From assembly GCA_026770615.1 (NCBI GenBank), contig MU631472.1, positions 195,972 through 206,137 of the forward strand: a stretch of 10,166 bases of DNA. The letters run 5' to 3'. The stretch comes from Pavlovales sp. CCMP2436. Taxonomy: Eukaryota; Haptophyta; Pavlovophyceae; Pavlovales. Under the pieces are notes generated by a model, which saw only the letters and a list, made by a program, of their open reading frames with translations, did not search any database and was not told where the DNA came from. A program made the position numbers and the translations under genes. Positions 1 to 7,533 of the stretch are shown here, in pieces (position 1 is the first letter of the stretch; each line of letters opens with the position of its first letter).

Positions 1-85
<85 letters not shown>

Positions 86-89
86 GGGG
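1..89. repeat. A77G12 homopolymer at left edge
   Basis: Seventy-seven A residues are followed by twelve G residues. Read in the sense direction of SEC23 (minus strand) this is a C12T77 polypyrimidine run lying downstream of exon 3. It could therefore be the 3' pyrimidine tract of SEC23 intron 3, or an assembly or library artefact at a contig end. The exact length of such a tract is unreliable. Confidence 0.9.
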
Positions 90-135
90 TTAACCCATTG
101 TCATGCCCGACGCCTTCAGGCTGCAAGAAATGTAC
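90..135 (-). other. SEC23 intron 3, 5' part (continues off the window)
   Basis: Conservation to SEC23 stops at the codons for ALDQ, directly before GTACATTTC, a phase-0 donor (CAG|GTACAT). The downstream sequence contains a 23-nt element shared with an intron of the gene at 7534-10013, which supports reading it as intron. The acceptor is not in the window. Confidence 0.65.
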
Positions 136-2489
<2,354 letters not shown>

Positions 2490-2687
2490 GATACATCAGA
2501 TCTATTGTATCCGAATGTATCGTGTATCGGATGTATCGGATGTATCGGATGTATCGCTATACATGGCTCCCGGGACCTTGCGCGGGTGTTGTATCGGATG
2601 TATCGAGCCTGTTTAAATAAATTTGATGTATCATTTGATGTATCAATCGGAAAAGATGTATCGCCCAAAGCGATACATCCGATACAA
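2490..2687. repeat. Cluster of TGTATC(GGA) motifs, partly a 9-bp tandem array
   Basis: The octamer GATACATC or its complement GATGTATC, or the core TGTATC, occurs about fourteen times in 200 bp. A short perfect array of TGTATCGGA units lies at 2523-2556. Copies at 2671-2686 are in the opposite orientation to the array. One more GATACATCAGA lies outside the cluster at 2858, a direct repeat of the first copy at 2490. Confidence 0.9.
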
Positions 2688-2688
2688 T

Positions 2689-2847
2689 GGATCGCGGACA
2701 ATAAGAAGCCGTAGTGTTAAGAAGCTAAGCCTCGTTTTTTTGCATCATTTGTATGTAATTTAAGGAAAAGTATGCATGGTTTGTAGGTAATTTGTTAAGA
2801 AGCTCAGCCTCAAGCTCAAAATTCGCCCTTCTTATTGCCCGCGATCC
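2689..2847. repeat. 20-bp inverted repeat enclosing a 78-bp-period direct repeat
   Basis: GGATCGCGGACAATAAGAAG at 2689-2708 is the reverse complement of 2828-2847 with one mismatch. Between the arms, GTTAAGAAGCT(A/C)AGCCTC occurs at 2716-2733 and 2794-2811, and TTTGTA(T/G)GTAATTT also occurs twice. TGTATC-type motifs flank both outer sides, giving a foldback-like structure. Confidence 0.8.
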
Positions 2848-2879
2848 CCTGTGCACCGATACATCAGAGATTTTAAATT

Positions 2880-3240
2880 GAATTCTCGCCATTTTCTGGC
2901 CATTTTTGCTGACCATTTTTCCAGAATTGCCGACGCATTTCACGTGTGGCTGCCAAACGACGCCTGACTGAGCTCGATTGGGGAGACCCGGCCGCGGAGG
3001 TCCGGCCGCTGAACTGCAGCAACGAAACGCGAAGGCGCCGTGCTTCGCCACTGGCGTACATCGGCCGCAATCGGCCGCAGGCGTTTGCCAAACGACTATA
3101 CGTCCAGAGCGATTCAAACGTTCGCGCGCGCGAGAAGAAAGTGGCCTGACGTGTGACCATTTTCACAAAGACAGTAGGTTCGCACTTTATAAAAAAATAG
3201 TATATAATGTTTTTTTCAAACATTCCTGTGAGAGGTATTT
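2880..3240. other. Unassigned GC-rich island between AT-rich flanks
   Basis: Positions ~2930-3150 have coding-like GC content, repeated GGCCGC/CGGCCG words and short open frames on both strands. The plus frame at 2946-3149 lacks an ATG start and I recognise no family in it. It is flanked by AT-rich DNA. No gene is called. Confidence 0.3.
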
Positions 3241-3680
3241 TGAAATGATATGAGAGCTAAACCGTAGAGCTCCAAAAGCGAGTGATATGATAGCTAATCG
3301 GGGAGCCACTAAAATGAGTGAGTGATAGCTGCTCTCACTCGTGGCGCCCAGAAAGCCCCAGCGGCCGAGTGAGAGCTGTCAGCCAATCAGTGGGCAGGAA
3401 AGCACCAGCCACATAAATTTTTTTTGAAGGACCTAACATCTCGCTTATGTGGCTGGTGAATCCCTGCTCTCTCATTGGCCGTTCGTTTTTCTTAAAAATT
3501 ACGCACATCGAATTCTTTCTATTACCATTTGACCCCCATAATATGAGATAATTAGACAATTTAATTTTTTTAATATTAAACGCTTAGCTTCCACTCGGCG
3601 GCCGAGTGACATGAGAGCTGCCAGAGGGGGGGGTCGGCGAGTGAGTGATAGCTGGGTTCCTATCACTGGAGTGATAGGGT
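3241..3680. repeat. Dispersed GAGTGA / GAKAGCT motif cluster
   Basis: Variants of GAGTGA followed by GATAGCT or GAGAGCT occur near 3249, 3279, 3316, 3367, 3604, 3639 and 3669. Further GATAGCT words occur near 3780, 4097 and 4124. Several copies sit in local palindromes, such as CACTCGGC/GCCGAGTG at 3592-3608 and CCTATCACT/AGTGATAGG at 3659-3678. Confidence 0.75.
3382..3479. repeat. 98-bp inverted repeat with 35-bp arms
   Basis: Arm 3382-3416 and the reverse complement of arm 3445-3479 agree at 29 of 35 positions without gaps. The inner 14 bp (CACCAGCCACATAA) match exactly. The loop is 28 nt. Each arm begins with GCCAAT, which resembles a CCAAT box. The sequence can fold into a hairpin; I see no open frame or target-site duplication. 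Confidence 0.9.
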
Positions 3681-3930
3681 CGAATTCCGAATTAGTGGCG
3701 CGATTCCGCACTGGGGAGGGGGAAAAGTGGTGGCCGGGACGAAGAAGTAGACATTGATCACCCATGCGCGCTAAGTGTCGATAGCTGATGTCGAATAGAG
3801 CCCTCCTCGACGGTTGGAGCCCACCTCGTGTGCCTTTCAGGTGCCTCTAGGGTCGGCAACATACTTAATGTAACTAACATTTCCGATTCTCAGCGTTCGG
3901 AAGCGAAAAGAAAGTCGTGGTTTCCAAAGA

Positions 3931-4007
3931 GGTGCACAAAAGTTAGTTGCAGATATGTAAATGGGGCGCCGCCCCATTCACGAATCTGCAATTAACTTTT
4001 GTGCACC
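3931..4007. repeat. 77-bp near-perfect palindrome
   Basis: Arms 3931-3968 and 3970-4007 (38 bp each) are separated by one nucleotide. They match at 34 of 38 positions, starting GGTGCACAAAAGTTA and ending GGGGCG at the centre. This would form a long stable hairpin or cruciform. It lies ~230 bp beyond the IspF polyadenylation signal. No convincing target-site duplication is visible. Confidence 0.92.
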
Positions 4008-4232
4008 CCCGCCGGTTCCTGAGTTGCTCCGAAGTATTTTCACCGGATTTTTTTGCGATTTCCCCCCGGACTGGCCACTAATTCGGATTTCGACCCGATA
4101 GCTCTCGCTCGTCGTGAAAGATAGCTGGCCCCCATATTCCCGGTGGAAGGGCAGGGCCAAAGGCCCCATAATACATTCAGAACAGTCAGACGCCAGCTTG
4201 AATCCCTATCAGTCAATATAAGTAATTGACTC

Positions 4233-4238
4233 TTTATT
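4233..4238 (-). terminator. Candidate AATAAA polyadenylation signal for IspF
   Basis: On the minus strand GAGAATAAAGAG lies 78-83 nt downstream of the TAA that ends the complete IspF reading frame. The placement suits a 3' UTR and suggests the TAA at 4316-4318, not the internal TAG, is the original end of the gene. Confidence 0.5.
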
Positions 4239-4315
4239 CTCATATTCAAATGCGTCGGACAGACAGTCGGTCAGGTTTCCCACAAAACCATGGGCATGCT
4301 TTCGGCGCCACCTAC

Positions 4316-4921
4316 TTAGGACTTGCGCTCGAATACAGTGACGACGTGGCAGCTGATTGCGCGCTTCTCGCCCACTGCATCGACCTCCTCGTGCGTGCGC
4401 GCCTTGACGTTGACGCGGTTGGTCGGGCACTAGAGAAGCTCGGAGATGTTTCCGATCATGGCGCGCTTGTGGTCGAAGAGGTCCTTGCTTACCATCCGCG
4501 GTGCCTCCGCGATCAGCGTCACGCTGATGTTTCCGACGCGGTAGCCGCGCTGGTCCATCTGCCGGAAGGCCTCCTGCATGAACACGTCCGACGCGACGCC
4601 CTTCCAGCGCGGGTCTGTGTCGGGGAAGAACTGCCCAATGTCGGGCAAAGTGAGCGCGCAAAAAATCGAGTCGACGAGCGAATGGTAGATCATGTCCCCG
4701 TCCGAGTGTGCGACGATGCCGAGCTCGAAGTCCGCGAATACCACTCCGCCGATCGTGAAAGGGCCCCCCACCTTGGTGTCGCCGTGCGGAGCAATCCGGT
4801 GGATGTCGAAGCCGTGACCGATCCGCATGGGCGGCTCCTGAGCCCACTGCGCCGCGTCGAGCGCGCCCGCCGCGCCCGCGTGCAGGCCGAACGCACGTTC
4901 GTCCACCACGCCCGCGTGCAT
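4316..4921 (-). CDS. ispF: 2-C-methyl-D-erythritol 2,4-cyclodiphosphate synthase, with an in-frame TAG
   Basis: IspF makes MEcPP, releasing CMP, in the plastid MEP pathway and acts as a homotrimer. Counting from the internal ATG at 4831, MRIGHGFDIHRI gives metal ligands Asp8 and His10. GIVAHSDGD gives the third ligand, His41. FPDTDPRWKG, the PRM...MIGNISELL helix and NVKARTHEEVDAVGEKRAI follow; the last has the plant/algal form of the C-terminal signature. It ends FERKS at TAA 4316-4318. About 170 residues matches the ~159-residue bacterial enzyme. The oddity is a TAG at 4430-4432 between ISELL and CPTNRVNVK. There is no frameshift, so the gene is whole apart from this codon. The ATG at 4921 adds 30 residues that do not look like a plastid targeting signal. 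A targeting exon farther upstream, perhaps entering at CAG|TGG (4847/4846), is possible but unproven. Confidence 0.92.
4430..4492 (-). other. 63-nt in-frame segment with splice-site ends (possible exitron) within ispF
   Basis: The segment begins ATG|GTAAGCAAGG, a strong donor, and ends GAGCTTCTCTAG|TGC, a pyrimidine-AG acceptor formed by the in-frame TAG itself. It is 21 codons long and phase 0, so removal would delete the stop and keep the frame. The size is realistic here, because a 58-nt intron is supported at 9521-9578. Against this, the segment encodes a family-conserved helix (DHKRAMIGNISELL), which the enzyme should need. Confidence 0.4.
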
Positions 4922-4985
4922 GCCAAACGCATGTCGTCAGCCCACCGCACCCGCGTGCAGGCCGAACCCACCGCGGACGCGCGAG
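4868..4985. repeat. Degenerate 36-39-bp tandem repeat at the ispF 5' end
   Basis: The word CCCGCGTGCAGGCCGAAC, with variants, occurs three times, at 4875, 4911 and 4950. The repeat covers the codons upstream of the conserved N-terminus and explains the low-complexity Ala/Gly/His-rich extension in that frame. Confidence 0.75.
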
Positions 4986-5099
4986 GCCGGCAGCCCCAAA
5001 AAACAAAAAGACGCCGAATGATGGGCCTGCGGCGGTAGGGGGTTGTACTCCTTGCCCACGAGCGTACGTCACATTGGGTACACACCACAAATGGAGGCC

Positions 5100-5580
5100 A
5101 CCCCAATGTTCCCGCCGCCTGAAAAGCTAGGGCCTAGTCGCCAAGCTCCCAGGGCACACTTGGCTAGCCGAACAGCGCCCACTAAAAATAAAAAATCGAC
5201 GAAAAGAAATACTTAATTAAATACATACAAAAAAATAGTTGTAATTTCAACTTTTGGGACCCGGCCGTCTACGCCGCGGGACTCAGATCCCAGCCGCACT
5301 ACGCCCGGAGGTGGTGCCGCTGAGGTGTGAGCGGGCATGGTGCTTGCCGGGGACGCTCCGTTCTTGTTGATCCCGTTGGAAATTGGTACGAGGTTTCGGT
5401 CCAAATTGCAAGTTTTTTTCCTTTAGGGGTATCTTTAAGGTTCTACTTGTACAAGAACTCGATAGTATATATATATGTATATATTAGCGGCTCTGCATGG
5501 TTCAACATGTGTTGTTCAGTCACTGGCTTGGTCGACGTCAGGCTGAGGTCGAGCGATCGACCCAAACCCTAATGCACCAG
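5100..5580. other. Intergenic region upstream of ispF
   Basis: This stretch is mostly AT-rich with a TATATATATA-like run near 5465. An A/T stretch (TTTTTTATTTTTAG on the minus strand) near 5182-5195 could serve as promoter DNA for ispF but is not diagnostic. Short open frames at 5213-5404 (minus) and 5327-5572 (plus) show no recognisable family. No gene is called. Confidence 0.35.
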
Positions 5581-5604
5581 CACTCACACCAAAGGGTGTG
5601 AGTG
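5581..5604. repeat. 10-bp perfect hairpin CACTCACACC / GGTGTGAGTG
   Basis: Arms 5581-5590 and 5595-5604 are separated by four bases. It lies just left of the GC-rich tandem repeat block. Confidence 0.85.
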
Positions 5605-5664
5605 TGTGCGCCCCGGCCCCCACGCCCCGCCTCAGCCGCGCCTCGGCCGCCGAAGCCCTGCCGT

Positions 5665-6139
5665 GGCGGCCGCAGGGAGCAGTATCATCTTCGTAGCCTT
5701 GGTAGCCTTGAGCGGCGTCTCCGTGTGCGGCCCGCCGCCGCGCGCAGCAGCGCCCTCCGCAAGCGCGCGACGCAGCGAGATCCCCTTGGGGACGGACGTT
5801 TAACTAGAAACTTACACACATCCACTTGAGGACCCGAGCGAGACGGGTGGTCGAGAGGTGCCAGCGAGTACCTCAAGTGGACAGCATCGCGACGCAGCGA
5901 GCGCGCACACTGTGGTGGCCGCAGGAAGCAGCATCGTCGTAGCCTTGGTAGCCTTGAGCGGCGTCTCCGCGTGCGGACCGCCGCCGCGCGCAGCAGCGCC
6001 CTCCGCAAGCGCGCGACGCACATCCACTTGAGGACCCGAGCGAGACGGGTGGTCGAGAGGTGTCAGCGAGTACCTCAAGTGGACAGCATCGCGACGCTGC
6101 GAGCGCGCACAATGCGGCGGCCGCAGGAAGCAGCATCGT
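5665..6139. repeat. ~202-bp tandem duplication (two copies plus a partial third)
   Basis: The word GCAGG(A/G)AGCAG followed by GTAGCCTTGGTAGCCTTGAG starts copies at about 5673 and 5921, and a truncated third at 6123. Copies 2 and 3 are 202 bp apart. Copy 1 carries ~44 extra bases around 5773-5816. Each copy ends with the same hairpin, CCACTTGAGG...CCTCAAGTGG, at 5822-5880 and 6024-6082, with 39 nt between arms. Open frames through the block on both strands are short and Arg/Ala-rich, and I do not regard them as genes. Confidence 0.92.
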
Positions 6140-6198
6140 AAAAACTCGATAGAGCCATGGACGGATATTGTCTAATCAGCCAAAAAGGGGAGCGCGTC

Positions 6199-6480
6199 CA
6201 AAACTAATACTGCCGCTAATGAATGCAATTCAACTCGTGTAGTGTATTTAAATACGTATGGATGGGTGGGTGGGTGGGTGGCAGTGCGGGTGCGTGTGTG
6301 GGGTGGTGGAGGTGGGGGGGGTCTGTATTCTCGGCTATGACCCCCGCCCAACGCCTCCTCTTCTGTGTGTTGGCATAAAGCTCTTAGACCCAGACCTGTT
6401 GCAAACTGCTGAGCCGCTTTTATATATCTTCAACTACATATTGTATCTAACTATTTACTCTAGCGGCAGTATTGTGTTTG
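6199..6480. mobile_element. Candidate 282-bp MITE-like element with 20-bp terminal inverted repeats
   Basis: Left end 6199-6218 and the reverse complement of right end 6461-6480 agree at 17 of 20 positions, with an exact 13-bp core AATACTGCCGCTA. The interior is non-coding and contains a G-rich tract. No clear target-site duplication flanks it, so this may be a chance or decayed structure. Confidence 0.4.
6264..6329 (+). repeat. G-quadruplex-type tract
   Basis: GGGTGGGTGGGTGGG at 6264-6278 satisfies the four-tract G-quadruplex pattern with one-base loops. Further G runs (GGGG, GGTGG, GGGGGGGG) follow up to 6329. Confidence 0.85.
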
Positions 6481-6489
6481 AAAAATCTA

Positions 6490-7533
6490 AGTAACGCAGC
6501 CCATACATAGTCCGTCGACCCACACGCAACTGACAACCTCCGACGATGCCCGCACCCCACTTGGCCCGCATCGGAATCAGCCCCTCATACCCGCGTCATT
6601 TTGAAAGGTATAATAAATTTAAATGTATAATGACGTGTGCTAATGCGCAGCTTGCCTAACCGTCGAGGGCGGTCATCTCCAACCCCTGGTCTATGTAGTC
6701 CCAGGCGGTGCAGGCTAAAAGGATTGAGTTTGAGGGGTGCGCTCCGCGCGCCTTGGCCTTGCAGTGCAGTCCCGCCGCCGGGCAGTCGACCTACGGCTGA
6801 CTGGGCCCACCGCCAAAAGAACCAAGTGACCGTATTTGGGCTATGGCGCAGGTCATCCCGGGCAGTGTACGACCATCCTGAGCGCTTCGCCGAAGACAAC
6901 AATGAAATGTGGCCAGTACTTTTTAAATATATGCATCTGCGGTAGATTTACATCTAACTTGTTATAAAAATTAACGCCCAATAACTAACTTATTAAAATT
7001 ACATACGAAAAATTCAATGCTATATACTGCATCCAAAATTTCTCACATCTAAAAATATTTCTTCGTTGTGCTAAATACTGTATTCACCAATCCCCCCTTT
7101 GAAAGAAAATCTCACGTTGTTAGTTACTAATTTACTTCCCCCACGCATTCAAACTCACAATTTTCTGATAAGTGTATAAAATTGAGCTCACCGAGACGAA
7201 TCCAGCAGGCCTAGAGCGAGCTCTGACTTCAATTATGGAGGTTCGCAGTGCTCAGGGTGGTTGTACCCCACTTGTGAACTGCCCGGAGGTGACCAATGCC
7301 ATAGCCTTCGCCCCGTATACAACTAGTCGGGTTCACCCTTGCTGTCAATTAATAACCGCTGATTTTTATTATGAATAAAAGTTAGTTGTTGAACGTTTCG
7401 CGATTTGAAAATCGGCGCAATCGCCCATCGTATTAGGAGCTTGCTCAGCCGTTGGTGGGGCAGGCCAAGTGGGACGCCAAAGGGGGGAGCAACAGGCCTC
7501 GGGATTGACAAGGGGCTGGCCCTGCACTGAGCT
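6490..7533. other. Intergenic region upstream of the plus-strand gene
   Basis: A GC-rich island at ~6640-6900 has open frames on both strands, with WFFWRWAQ on the minus strand and TADWAHRQKNQVTVFGLW on the plus. Neither begins at an ATG and I recognise no family. Positions ~6940-7170 are AT-rich. A second mixed island at 7170-7375 has a short plus-strand frame starting only at GTG. The promoter and 5' UTR of the gene at 7534 are probably in the right-hand part, but no specific element is supported. Confidence 0.35.

Noticed and set aside
90..135. Continuation of SEC23 past ALDQ, either through a 15-nt intron (GTACATTTCTTGCAG) or in a shifted frame reading LKASGMTMG
   Set aside because: The frame after a 15-nt intron does not resemble SEC23. 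The shifted-frame match is short, lacks about six expected residues and hits a stop at once. The sequence also recurs in an intron of the other gene.
3675..3690. GGGTCGAATTCC as a tRNA or SINE B box
   Set aside because: Spacing and order do not match the TTCRANN loop, and no A box or cloverleaf can be drawn around it.
4226..5038. 270-codon plus-strand frame opposite ispF
   Set aside because: It is an antisense shadow of GC-rich coding DNA; the family motifs are all on the minus strand.
4209..5090. 293-codon minus-strand frame overlapping ispF
   Set aside because: It is an Arg/Gly-rich shadow frame of the GC-rich ispF coding region, with no conserved domain of its own.
5564..5573. AAACCCTAA as a telomere repeat
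   Set aside because: It is a single copy only, with no tandem array.
6585..6945. Overlapping frames on both strands of a GC-rich island as a gene
   Set aside because: Neither has an ATG start and no family is recognised; it is noted only as an unassigned island.
7172..7378. 68-codon plus-strand frame
   Set aside because: It begins only at GTG, shows no recognisable motif and has no supporting splice or polyadenylation context.
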